Positions 23,249 through 34,699 of a DNA stretch of 64,000 nt are shown piece after piece; the first letter of the stretch is position 1; each line of letters starts with the position of its first letter. Below the pieces are notes generated by a model that made no database searches, was not told the origin of the DNA, and worked only from the letters and a program-made list of their open reading frames with translations. The translations under genes and the position numbers were made by a program. The DNA is taken from contig PUQB01000131.1 in NCBI GenBank assembly GCA_003024785.1, positions 62,001-126,000 on the forward strand, read 5' to 3'. Origin of the DNA: Selaginella tamariscina. Its lineage: Eukaryota > Streptophyta > Lycopodiopsida > Selaginellales > Selaginellaceae.

Positions 23249-24405
23249 AGAGGGGCATGTTGGGTCTCTTGTGGATGGATCGGGCTACTTTTACAAGCCA
23301 TTACAAGGTGGGGAAAGAGGTGAACGGGAGATTAAATTCTATGAGAAATTCTGGTCGGACCAGAATATTCCGGCTGAGATCAAGGAATATTTCCCTGGTT
23401 ACCGTGGTTGCGTGCTGGCTACTCCTCCAAATGAAACCCATCCAATGAATATCCTTACTATGCAGACCTATATATATAACTGACTATTCACATGATTTTT
23501 CCTTGACCTGCATTATGTACAGTTTGCTGTCTTAGAGGACTTAACCAAAGATTTTGAACATCCCTGCATAATCGATATCAAGGTAAGGTTGCTTATATAT
23601 CTATGTGTGTGTATATGTATATGGAAGTAAATGTTACTTACAGATGGGTTTTCAAACATGGTATCCTGAGGCCGGTGAAGCATACATCAAAAAGACAATG
23701 TAAGTCTTATTACATACTTGTATGTCCATCAGTTGAGAACCTCTCTCTCTCTATGTGACAAATGTACTTGTACATATCTATATATACCCATATTGTAACA
23801 GGAAGAAGGACCTAGAGTCTACAACAAGCACACTTGGGATTCGAATTAGCGGAATGCAGGTATGAATATGTAGAACAGATATCTTGATAACATTTTCAAT
23901 ATACTAACTATATGTATATGTATATATTTATCTTGCAGGTGTACGATCAACAAACGCATAGCAAATGGAAGGCAGATAGAGACTGGTGTAGGAAACTGAA
24001 CGACTCTGGTGTAAGTTATGCACTGCGTAGATTTGTGTCAAGACATCCATTCAATGAGGAGAGCCCTGATTCCTCTCTGCTTCACGTGTTTACCCAGCAG
24101 CCAGTATAGAGCTTCAAAAGCTCCTAAATTGGTATGTATCGTGTGTGTGTGTGTATGTGAGAGAGAGAGAGATGTCATGTACGCCGTGACTCTACTACAG
24201 GTTTGAGAAACAAAGAGGGTACCACTTCTTTTCAAGTTCGGTATTAATAATATACGAAGAGAAAGGGGAGGAAATTAAAGTTAGTGTAAAACTGGTGGAT
24301 TTTGCACATGTGACATACGATCACACACATATTGATGAGAGTTATGTCAGGGCTATCAAGTCGCTCCTGAACCTCTTGTCATTGGTATGTGAAGCTAAAC
24401 AATAA
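22996..24405 (+). CDS. IPK2: Inositol polyphosphate multikinase (IPK2/IPMK)
   Basis: ATP-dependent kinase that phosphorylates inositol tris- and tetrakisphosphates on the way to InsP6 and the pyrophosphates. Exons: 22996-23043, 23130-23175, 23251-23448, 23521-23582, 23644-23699, 23802-23859, 23939-24131 and 24201-24405, about 288 residues, the usual plant IPK2 size. Family motifs: YFYKPLQGGERGEREIKFYE (ATP-site side), VLEDLT, the inositol-binding PCIIDIKMGFQTWYPEA (the PxxxDxKxG signature), ISGMQVYD, NWFEKQRGYHFFSSSVLIIYE, VKLVDFAHV and YVRAIKSLLNLLS. The intron 23449-23520 is not GT-AG but fits an AT-AC U12 intron and keeps the frame. One frame conflict lies near 24092-24110, between the VFTQQP part and the LQKLLNWFE part of the same exon, equivalent to one missing base. 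First ATG chosen; the short N-terminus before QLKPSSNQVAGHSFE suits the family. Confidence 0.92.
23449..23520 (+). other. Probable U12-type AT-AC intron in IPK2
   Basis: A 72-bp intron. The 5' end is ATATCCTTA, matching the U12 5' consensus over the first eight bases. A branch site TTCCTTGAC at 23499-23507 matches TTCCTTRAC perfectly. The 3' end is AC at 23520, 14 nt after the branch A (23506). The exon-exon join gives MKFAVLEDLT in frame. No suitably placed GT donor is available in the conserved region. Confidence 0.8.
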
Positions 24406-25461
24406 ACATTTAAAATAGTCAGTATATTATCATTTAATTATTTACACTGTTAATAATTATTAATATTAAAATTATTGTTTCGGATTAGACATTTATCAAA
24501 TAATATATTAGTCTCTTTAAAAATTATTCATGTTAGTTATATAACAATGAAATGTAGCAGTATATTCTGTAAATTGATATTATTCTTTATTATCATTTTA
24601 ATATACAGTAATATATATTATTTAAATATGACTATTTCAAATTTAATTGTGCATCTACTAAAATTAACATGTTAAAAAAAACTTTTTGATAGGTAAGTAT
24701 TGATATATTTTAATGTTTAAAGAATGGAAGGCAGTTCTCATGTATTATAAACATCTATATATTTATAGAAAATATGCATATATTTATAAACAATCTATAT
24801 ACTATAAACATTTATATATCTTAGTACATTACACTTTTATGTTCTAATCTTTGATTCATAAACGATGTAAATTACCTATTAAAAGAAAGATGAGACACTA
24901 TTGATATTTTATTATTTATAAAGAAAAGAATCTTTCTCTATTATTAGTTTAAAGGGTGGGACTTCATATGGTAATAACTTAAAAATCATGTTTGTATTTA
25001 ATCTAATTTAAACTAATTTAAATCACATAACATTAGTGATGAACCAAGAAGTAAATATATATTAATTTACATTAATTAATATTTAATTTATATAATTGAT
25101 AAACATATTGGATCTATAGGGGACTTGCCATACAAACTATTTAAACCTGGTGTTACATTTAATAGTACATGTAGAGTATATCAATGTATTTCTATATTTA
25201 TATTAACAAGCATCTTAAAGCCAAATGTACATGTGTGTGTGTAAGAAACGTATGGATATACTATGTATTCATTTTCATCTGTACCGGACTCATTGTATGG
25301 CTCTGGTTCTTTGTCCTTGAGCCCAATTTAAATATGCTATACTTTTATTAATGTTATTTGTTATATCAATGTGCATGAGAATATGATCTTTCCCTTGTGC
25401 TATATTTATATTTAGCATGTGTAAATATCAATTGTGTCTGGTTAAGGAGCTTAGAAATTAA

Positions 25462-25524
<63 letters not shown>

Positions 25525-25912
25525 GAATCATTTAGATTCTACAAAGTATATTTTATATCTAAGAAACTATAGTTGTAATAAAACTAGAATATATTGGTTT
25601 AAGCATAAATAAGAAATAAGTATAAAAAATTAAAAATCAAAACAGTTATAAAATTATTAAGTGTCAGTGAGGGCTATAAACAATTTGATTTCTACTTACG
25701 AACGGCTCCATTGCGGTGACGGCGCTTTTCTGAAATATGATTATACATTATGAGCAGTCATATTTCATTGTCAAATTTAAATTAGATTTAAAATTTAAGT
25801 CTCACGTGGATATACACAATATACTAGTATATTATTTTTAGAATATAAAGTATATCTCAATTTATATTTAATGTTAATAATATATTAAACTATATTTCTT
25901 CCCTACATACAT

Positions 25913-25949
<37 letters not shown>

Positions 25950-26367
25950 CAAGGTTTATTTGTATAATATCATTCTGCTTCTTCAATCACGTTCTATTTA
26001 TATTGTAAAGTATAATATAATTATACAAAGTTTTAGAACGCATAATCTATTTTGTCATATCATAGTACACACTACACACAGAATCATCATAATTTATATA
26101 TATATATATGTAGAGAGAGAAAGAGATTATCCATTATATATCTTTCTGCTCATTAAACTACAAAACTTATCGTATTGTGCTTCACACACACACACACACC
26201 CACGCACGTTTGTATTATGTATATAACCATATTAAATCATTATTTTTTTTATTGAATAAACAAACAGAATAAGTTGTTAGTTAAAAAAGGAAAAAAAGCA
26301 GCAACCATTTTAATTTACAGAAAAATAATAATTAAAAAAAAAGATATTAATAATACCTTTTTGCTGC
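24406..26367. other. AT-rich intergenic DNA with long (TA)n
   Basis: Lies between the convergent ends of IPK2 (+) and the SAPS gene (-). Very AT-rich. It holds a (TA)n tract of about 27 units near 25468-25521 and smaller AC/TA tracts near 25915-25950. No credible coding sequence. Confidence 0.7.
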
Positions 26368-29300
26368 TTATTGCTCCCCAACAACAGTGTTCTCGTAATC
26401 TCTCTTCCAGTAATTAACATCGTTAAACTCGGGGTTACCGAGTTTCTCAGCCTCTGTTTCCTCTGAGTTAACTTGTTTAGGCTTTAACGGCCCTGCTTCT
26501 CCCACTATGCCTTCCTTGAGTGCGTGCTCCATTGCCTTTGCTGCTCCTTCCTCCTCTATTCCGATTATATCTGTCTCTTCGCCTTCTTTTGCTTGTTCTT
26601 GTTTCGTAACCTCGTCTGCCTCTGTACATTAACAACCAGATTCAGCATGCGTGTGCATGTATGTGTATGTGAGGGTGCGTGTATATGTGTGTGTGTGTGT
26701 GTTTGTGTACATGCATAAACTTTGGGATATGTGGTGCATGTGTGTAAAGACAGGGAGAGCCAGATGATGTCACCATATATACGTGTGTGCACGTGTGTGC
26801 GTATGCCCTATGAGTAAACTTTAGGATGATGGGTAAAGCTAGACAATATGAGCTTCCACAGCTGTAAAATATGTGCTACTAACGATTTAAACTTGTATAG
26901 CTTCTGCACTGTGCTAAGATGGGAGCCAGATTCTATGGCTTATTTGGGTCTTAAAAAATGTGCTACTATCACCATATATACGTGTGTATAGGAGTATGCA
27001 ATATTATATGCATAATATATAGATATGCATACCCTGACATATAAAAAACCTGTTGAAACCTCACGTGATCGATCGTCAAAGTTGACAATGAAGGGATTAT
27101 TTTCGCCAAACCCTTTATTTTCATCTGACATATCAAAGCTCTGAAAATTTGCCCATTCGGATGCCGATTTCGAGAAATAATCCAAATCGAACGGTGAAGA
27201 CGTGTTCCCGGTACTAGATGTCACTTCTACTCCGTTTCTGCCGCCCCATCTACAAACATTCAGTATAAATATGCACACCATATATAAGTGTTGCGTGGGT
27301 ATGTATATTATATACCTATAAACTACAATCTTGATGTGTGTGAGTTCTTATAAGAAACAATCTCTCTTATATAAAAGATCTACCAAGGCTTATATACTTG
27401 TTATGTTACTTAATGAGGATCATGTACACAGATGCACACAGATATACATATACCTAGAGGTGGTGTTATCATTATCTTCTGTAACAATGACCTCGTCATC
27501 CCTAAAGCTGCTTGTCTCAGGGTTATTACCGGAATTCTCTGTCATGTCTTGAAATGCAAACCATGCTGGAGTTCTCCCACCTCCAAACCTTTATCATCAT
27601 AATTTAGGTATGTATTCATGTTAGGTGTGCCATTTACTCCATTTACTCCATGAATAAATTAGCTAAACATATATAATGTCCTATATACTATAGTATGTTT
27701 GTATTTACCTGTTAGCAACGAAAATCCACATATAATTAAAATATACGTATACTGCAACAACTATCTTATATACTTGACATATAGCGTGCGTGTGTGTAAG
27801 TGAAAAATGAACACAGAAACACATAATGTCATGCACTAGAAGTCCACACAAACAAAGTAAAACTAAAGATAATACCTTTCTTGTTCGTCACTTAGGCGGA
27901 TAGAAGAGATAACAACTTCTGCAGTTTCATCGTCAAAGAAAACATCCTGCGGGGAAATGGAACTCTCGTTATGTACATCACAAAAATACATACATGCAGC
28001 ACAGATGCGTGCACTAAATAGCATATGTGTTATATACATATAATAACTTCATGCAGCAATAAATATATAAAAAGTATGATCACCTCTTCATCCCTTTCAA
28101 CAGTTCCCGGAATCTGAAAGAAGATTACCACATTGGTCAAAGCATATATATATATTTCAACCTACATGTGTGTGTGAGAGAGAGAGAGAGCGAGAGAGAG
28201 AATCTTCATGGCTTTTATAGATTTTACTATATTACATCGTATATACTACAAGAAAAAAAAATTGTATATACTATCATGTTATTAACTTAAACCAGTTAAT
28301 ATTATAAGATAATATAACGCTATTCTATATTACTAGTCTGAAACTCACCTCTTCAGAGTCTTCATTGTCAAACATTCCATAACGAAATACCTCTCGAGAA
28401 AGATTAGTAGCCATTGCTGAAACATCATAATCCCTCTGAAACTCTTCATCATCGCTCTCAGCTGGCCTTTCCCTTATTGTTGTAGGCCGCCTACATATCA
28501 CATATGCTTGTATACTTACACCGGGGTGTCTTTGATGTACATAATGCTTACCCGCATGTCCACTGATACACGTTCTCCATCATGTTACGTTGCTGAAGAA
28601 CAGTACTTTGCCATTGAGACCACCTGGATGAGACTGTGGAAATTGAATATTAGGCCAAGCTCTCTCCCTCCCCGCACACACACACACAAACAAACAACAG
28701 GATAGCAGACACACCGACAGGCTTACTTGAAGGTAATTTTGTATCCGTGCGCTAGTTGAACCAGTTTGTACAAGCCTATTAGCAATACGAGTAAGATGGC
28801 CCATATTTCCCACTTTTGGTGGAGACTTCTTCTTTCCATTTACCTATAAACGTGACAAAATTAAATATGAAATGCCACATTTCACACATAATATTGATAT
28901 GCAAACATTATTATAAAGGTTAATCATACATTAATATAGAAAAGCACCTGGGTTCGAGTATCAGGAGCGTATGGATTTTCATCAGTTGCCAAGAGTCGTG
29001 AAAGGAAATTACAACCTTCAAATAAACTGTCAATCAACTCGCTACTCTCCAAACACGACGTTATAATAGCCTCCACATGGTTATGTAACATGTTGTTAAA
29101 TGGATAGCTGCAGCAAAAACGTTAGAAACTCATATGCTTACAACATGAAAATTAATATTATCAATATATAGTTGATTTTACTACACTTATACAGTGGCGT
29201 ATAGGTATATGCACGTCTAGATATCTATGCATGGTATATCATTTAAAGTATATACCAGAATATATCATGTACTACCGTTGCTATATACTTACTCAAAAAA

Positions 29301-31733
29301 GAAATCCAGAACAATTTGCAATGCTTGTAACTGAACTAATTCTTGACGAACTGTTTCGCTGTGCGTTCTTAGAAGAACAGCAATGAACTCTACAATCTGT
29401 AAGAGATATACAAATTAAGTACTATATTCATGTTTTAGCTTACACATGGATACATACATATAATGTGGGATGTATACCTTTAATCGATGAATACCGAATG
29501 GGGGCCTTAGTTCACCGTAGGTAGTTGGAAGTACCTTTGTATCCTGAGAAACATCTAGCAAATGTATCAAATGTCCTGCATGAAACTCACAAGATGTCAA
29601 TATTTGACTAAAACAACTTGAAATATTCTACAGCGTATTATCTACAACTTATATTGATATGATGATGCGTGCACACATGCATGCAGACACTTGCATACGT
29701 ACAGGCGTGCATTCAGCCTTCACACACATACACACAGACACGGGTCATGTATCATACGACTGCCAATCTATGATAAATCAATGACAATATGCAAATAAAT
29801 TACCTAGGCTTTGTAGCATGCCTTCAACGGTCTCTGAGTTTGCAACAGCCAAGGCCTCAAAAGACGGTTGAGATCGCATCGGACCATGGGATCCTCTCTT
29901 GGGATCGAGCAATGCGATGCATACAGAGAGAGAATGTATCAACGCAGATTTCGATTCAGGATCCTCCAATGCGTGATTAAATAGCTTCGCAATAAACCTG
30001 CCAGTAAACAAATTATATAAAAAACAATAAGCATAACATAATTAACCATATAGTGCCTAAAGTACTTATTTTTTATGATATTCTATCGTGTGTGTATATG
30101 TATATCTATATATATATATTATATATATTATATAATGAATATCATTATCTGAAGGCGTTAAGAATATACTTAAATTATATATAGCGAACCTCGGAGTCGC
30201 TAGCTTTGCAGCCAGAGCAGATGGACCACTGGTAGCACTAACCGAATATTCAGATGGAAACGTTCGACTTATTGCTGCGAGTGTTTCTGCCGCATTTGCA
30301 TGAACCTCAGAAGGATTCTACACAAAGAACATTTCTTAAGTTCCAGGCTATCTAATATAATATATGATTGCAACGTAGCCCACACACGCGCGCACGCGCA
30401 CACGCACAATTATTGAATGTTACCTGTGGGCTAAGCTTATCCACTAGCATTTCAAGAAGATCAGTTTTATCAGCCAGCCATTGTATATCTTCCGCATGGT
30501 ATGTAAAAACGTGATCGCCAGCCTCCACGAGCCTCATTAATACCTAATCCATCCGTGATTAGAACATACTGCAAGCACGCCTACAAATAGGAAGTTACCT
30601 CTTTGATTGAAGTGATTCCTATTAAATCAACAAGCTTTTTGAGGAGATCCTCGTGGGCCTGATAAGTCAACACATACAAAAAGGCACGTCAGATATGATT
30701 AGATTCCATAATGCCTTACTACTTGTTTAAAGACATGTTTAAGGTTATATGAATACCTGTAAATGGCGCATAACTGCGGCTCTCTCCCGTATTAGCAAGC
30801 AAATAACGACCTGTAGGAGTTCTAGAAATTCTATAAGTGATCTAAATAAGAATCACTAGTTTACAAATACTTAAACTTATAATACCAATATACATAAGTT
30901 TACATGAATTTATAGATACATAAGCGTATGTAAACATTAAGCACCTGCCTTGCTAAAGTAGCCAGCCAACAACGTCCCACGCTTCCAGTTCGGGTCCACA
31001 AAAGAAAATAATAAATTAAGAAGCTGCAAAATAAAGTCAAAAGCAAATGAAAACTACTACATTTAAAAAATAATTTGAGGATCCACGTACCTCTTCGTCC
31101 TCTACCAGAGTCTTCAATATACCTTCAATTTCACATGTAATAACTTGGCACGATATAAATGGATATCTGAAAAGAGAAGAAAAAGAAAACTTAATCAGAA
31201 CATATCAATAAGTAATATTAACATTACGTACTTGAAAGCTCGATTATCATCTGCTCCTTCAGGCGGTTCATCAATAATGTAATGAATCATCTGCTGGACT
31301 TGCGGTTTTCCTTTTAAACTGAAATATTACCCATTCCATACATAGTTAAAAAACTGAATTATACCAAAAACACGCATCACTAGACATTATAGCATATTTG
31401 ACTAATAAATATGTAACACGGAATAATCTCTATACAAAACATCTAAATATTTTATATAAAAGATAAAGATAACCACCAACACAATATATTATGGTGCACT
31501 TATATGAATTGAATCAACTCATCAACTTACAAATTGACCAGCCGAAAATTGGTGCTTTTACATTCCTGAATAATCTGGTCTTCATTCAGAAGTTCTTCAA
31601 GCGTATACACACTCTTGTCCAGTATAGATTCGATCTGCATAACAATCACAATATAATGCCGAAACGACCACACAGACACACGTACCGGTGAGGTCGTGGA
31701 GAGCCCAGCCATTTTCCAGAATATCCCTGCCAT
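26368..31733 (-). CDS. SAPS-domain protein (SIT4 phosphatase-associated family)
   Basis: Regulatory protein of PP6/SIT4-type phosphatases. 21 exons (minus): 31733-31686, 31634-31531, 31318-31232, 31166-31091, 31023-30949, 30810-30757, 30658-30599, 30543-30424, 30317-30190, 29997-29804, 29575-29478, 29396-29293, 29107-28948, 28843-28727, 28633-28552, 28490-28349, 28113-28084, 27946-27876, 27588-27454, 27249-27050 and 26621-26368; about 779 residues, a normal plant length. Diagnostic stretches: FWKMAGLSTTSP at the N-terminus, YTLEELLNEDQIIQECK, GILKTLVEDEE, LLAGYFSK-VVICLL, DLIGITSIKEVLMRLVEAG, PSEVHANAAETLAAISR, KVLPTTYGELRPPFGIHRLKIVEFI, NHVEAIITSCLES, and an acidic tail with DVFFDDETAEVVISS and WFAFQD. 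Oddities: the intron after 30949 is best read with a GC donor (AAG|GCAGGT), and the 28727/28633 junction is one base out of frame. The start is the ATG of the conserved N-terminus. Confidence 0.93.
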
Positions 31734-32240
31734 TGTGAATCCGATCTAGCACTTCCTGTGACGAGATTATCGACGAAACTGCTTCTATTGCGTGTACAAT
31801 GCGATTCAAGGCGCAAACTACTAGATTATCCGCAGAATTGACCTAGATTATACACAAAACCGCTGCTTCTGCCGCAAGCAAGGATCTCTCACTGGATTAT
31901 CCCCAGACCGCTTCTTTTAAATGCGATTCCTGGCGCAAAACACTGGATTATCCGCAGAGATAGTGCAGAAAACCGCTGCCTTTGCCGTGAACAATGCGAT
32001 TCATGGCGCTTCATCGGCTTGAATCGCCAGATCTAGAACTGAGACCCTAGGAATGTATCCGGCGACATTGCGCGCGGCGGATTCATGCAAACCTGGATTG
32101 AATGCGAGCTTCAGATGCACAGATTTTTGAGACACTGTGTTCCTCCAGAGTGTTGGAAATTCTACGCCGGCAGCGCCTTGAACAGAGATTCTTGCTACAG
32201 CAGCATGCGCGGAAAACCCTAGCCTAGTCTTTGTCACTAA
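31734..32240 (-). promoter_or_regulatory. SAPS gene 5' leader with imperfect repeats and a 78-codon upstream frame
   Basis: More GC-rich than its surroundings. Three imperfect copies of a unit around AATGCGATTC..GGCGC start near 31798, 31919 and 31995. Two of them continue into ACTRGATTATCCGCAGA. A minus-strand frame (32237-32001, start MTKTRLGFSAHAAV) spans the upstream part and ends in the last repeat. A telobox-like AAAACCCTAG (32213-32222) lies within it. Best read as a leader with an upstream ORF; an unannotated small gene cannot be excluded. Confidence 0.45.
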
Positions 32241-33502
32241 ACTAAATGCTGATTAAACTCTGTTTAACAGCTGGTATATTCCAGGAATCATTTTCTTTAA
32301 TTGTTGAACTATGTTTGTTATCCATTAAATGTGTCGCGATTTATACATTATTACATATATGCCCCTCAAAATTAATAAATTTTTCCCCTGAAAATTTTTA
32401 AATTTTAAATTTGTTTTCATGAACATTTTAATATTACAAATGTACCCTTGTCTCGGTCACACGTCAATTGAAATTTTTAACTAAATTAAATTAAATTAAA
32501 TTAAATTAAATGCATAAATTAAACCAAATCCAATCGAATCGAATGTATGTAATTACTGATTTTTGTTCACAATGGAAAATTCCACAATAAACATCCTCAA
32601 TACAGATTCATTTTTTATCTAGGTGACGTGATGACATATCATCCAACTCGTAAACCTTGAAAGTCAAATGGTTATATTAATCCAATATAAGTGTTACAGT
32701 ACAACTCAAGTGAGTAATAAAAATGTGTATACAATTGTTTATTTCGAAATAGTATGATAGTTCGTAACACGAGCATATGAAGCTACAATCTTTTGTTAAC
32801 CTAAATTAGAACAAGTTATTATTACAATATTCACAACATCTAGATCTCAAAAATATTAAATTCAACTAAATGAACAATATAATAACAACTATACTTACAT
32901 AAATCATTTATTGCTTTAATAGTGTTTACTAAAGTTGTAAAAGTTAATTCTCTAGCATCATCCTATGCTTTTTTCTCATCATATTTACACTTAAAAAACT
33001 AAATCATCATTTTGACTCGAGTGATCTACAATCGTAATAGGTATTTCTTAAGCCTTTATCAATTATATATTTAAATACTTTATAATATTGAATGTTAAAT
33101 GCTCATCCATAAAGAAAGTTATTTCTCAGTACTTTTTATTAATAAAATAATACATAACATAACGCACCTTCTCCAAATTTTTGAATTTCCTTTAACAACT
33201 ATCTTTTAAATGTCTCATGTAAAAATCATGTTTTACATCTCCAAATACATGTTGAATCCCATTAATAACACCATGTTGCCTATCGAAAAGAAAACGAAGT
33301 CATCTCAGATCATTAATTATTTCACTCAAATGTTATAGAAATCGTGTCGAATTTGCATCATTCTAAACCACTAGAAATAATGTGGCAAAAATATTATACT
33401 TGTTCAATTTTATTATACCTTTTGAAACTACTATAAGAGTTTAGCACCATAATTTAAAAAATTCAGTTTTCAAGTATAATATTTTTTTTTGTAGTTTTTA
33501 TT
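32241..33502. other. AT-rich intergenic DNA with (AAATT)n tract
   Basis: Contains a run of about seven AAATT units near 32475-32511 followed by degenerate variants. No open frame of interest. Its first part should hold the SAPS promoter. Confidence 0.7.
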
Positions 33503-33773
33503 AGGGGGGGTCAATCTTAACCTTTTGAGGTGGATTTGATGAAATCAGCTATTCCTAAATCCACCAAATTTTTTTTATCAAATCCATCAAATTTAACGGA
33601 TTTTAAAATCTGCACCTTTAAACGTGCGTTTTTCCAAATCTACCCAAACATAAAAAGCAGATTTTATTAAATTTGGTGGATTTCAAAATCTGCACCTCAG
33701 GTGCGTTTTTACAAATCCGCCAAAATGTAAAACGGTAGATTTCATTTTACACATTTTCTAAGATTGACCCCCT
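33503..33773. mobile_element. MITE-like foldback DNA element
   Basis: 271 bp bounded by terminal inverted repeats AGGGGGGGTCAATCTTA (left) and TAAGATTGACCCCCT (right), differing by two G in the first run. It is flanked by 3-bp ATT on both sides (33500-33502 and 33774-33776). An internal inverted pair AAATCCACCAAATTT / AAATTTGGTGGATTT and two related blocks containing AAAATCTGCACCT give it a foldback character. Too short to code for a transposase. The 3-bp duplication and G-rich ends recall PIF/Harbinger- or CACTA-type MITEs; family unproven. Confidence 0.75.
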
Positions 33774-34255
33774 ATTAATAGTTTTGAGAATGTAGTTTTT
33801 AAAACCAGATGAATTATATGTTGGGCTTAGTGAAGGGAGATGAACTATATGTGAGGCTTACAAATACTAACATCTTGATATAGAAATATTCAAAGATGAT
33901 TCTCTATAAGCATAATTTCTTATAAAAACTTTAATATAATGATAGGAATTTCTAAAACATCTTTATTGCCCTAATAGCAATACCTTTTATGTAAAATCTA
34001 TAGAAGCACAACAACAAACCCATCTTCAACAATAAACAAACAATATAGTTTTAAACTTGAAAAATTATATGTATGTTCATGAAGCAACATGTGAGCTCAT
34101 TGAGATGGATGAATATGAATTGATTTAGTACAACTACATGCTATCTATGAGTGTTGTAGGACAAACATTCATAAGCACACAACATATACATGCCTATATG
34201 TATGTATGATATTATATTGGGATCATATTTATATATATGCTTATATAAATTGTCT

Positions 34256-34372
34256 AGTTCTTACTTGGTAGAATCACTTGACTCAGGTAAATCATAATTA
34301 CTTTGTTAAATAGTATAGGAGCCCTCTTTGTATACCAATTGGCTCTTAATCTTTATGACTAAGAAGAGAGGG
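34256..34372 (+). repeat. Imperfect direct repeat, copy 1
   Basis: Begins GTTCTTACTTGGTAGAATCA, passes CACTTGACTCAGGTAAAT and ends near AAGAAGAGAG. Related to 34574-34687. Confidence 0.65.
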
Positions 34373-34573
34373 ATAGTGTTATAACACTTGAATATGACCG
34401 AGATATGCTATAATAATCGACACACGCTACAATTAGGTATAACCTAATGGAAGGGTTAATTGGAAATAAAGATAGTATTCCTCAGAGCATGGTGTTGCCG
34501 AAATACGATGTTATTCGAGTTCCTTATGTAGAGTTTCCCTCATCCACTCTCTCAAAGAGGTGGTGAATGTTAT

Positions 34574-34687
34574 GGTTCTTACCTGATGAAATCACTTGAC
34601 TCATGTAAATTAAGGTTACTAATTAAATAACATAGAAGCCTCTCATAACACCAATTAGTTTTTAGTTTTTATGATTAAGGAGAGAGC
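34574..34687 (+). repeat. Imperfect direct repeat, copy 2
   Basis: Begins GGTTCTTACCTGATGAAATC, passes CACTTGACTCATGTAAAT and ends near TTAAGGAGAGAG. About 318 bp downstream of copy 1 in the same orientation. The pair could be the ends of a small terminal-repeat element or a local duplication. Confidence 0.65.
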
Positions 34688-34699
34688 CAATCACATATT

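Noticed and set aside
32001-32237. 78-codon frame as an independent gene
   Set aside because: It lies just upstream of the SAPS start codon, contains a telobox and ends in the leader repeat. Better explained as 5' leader with an upstream ORF, though not excluded.
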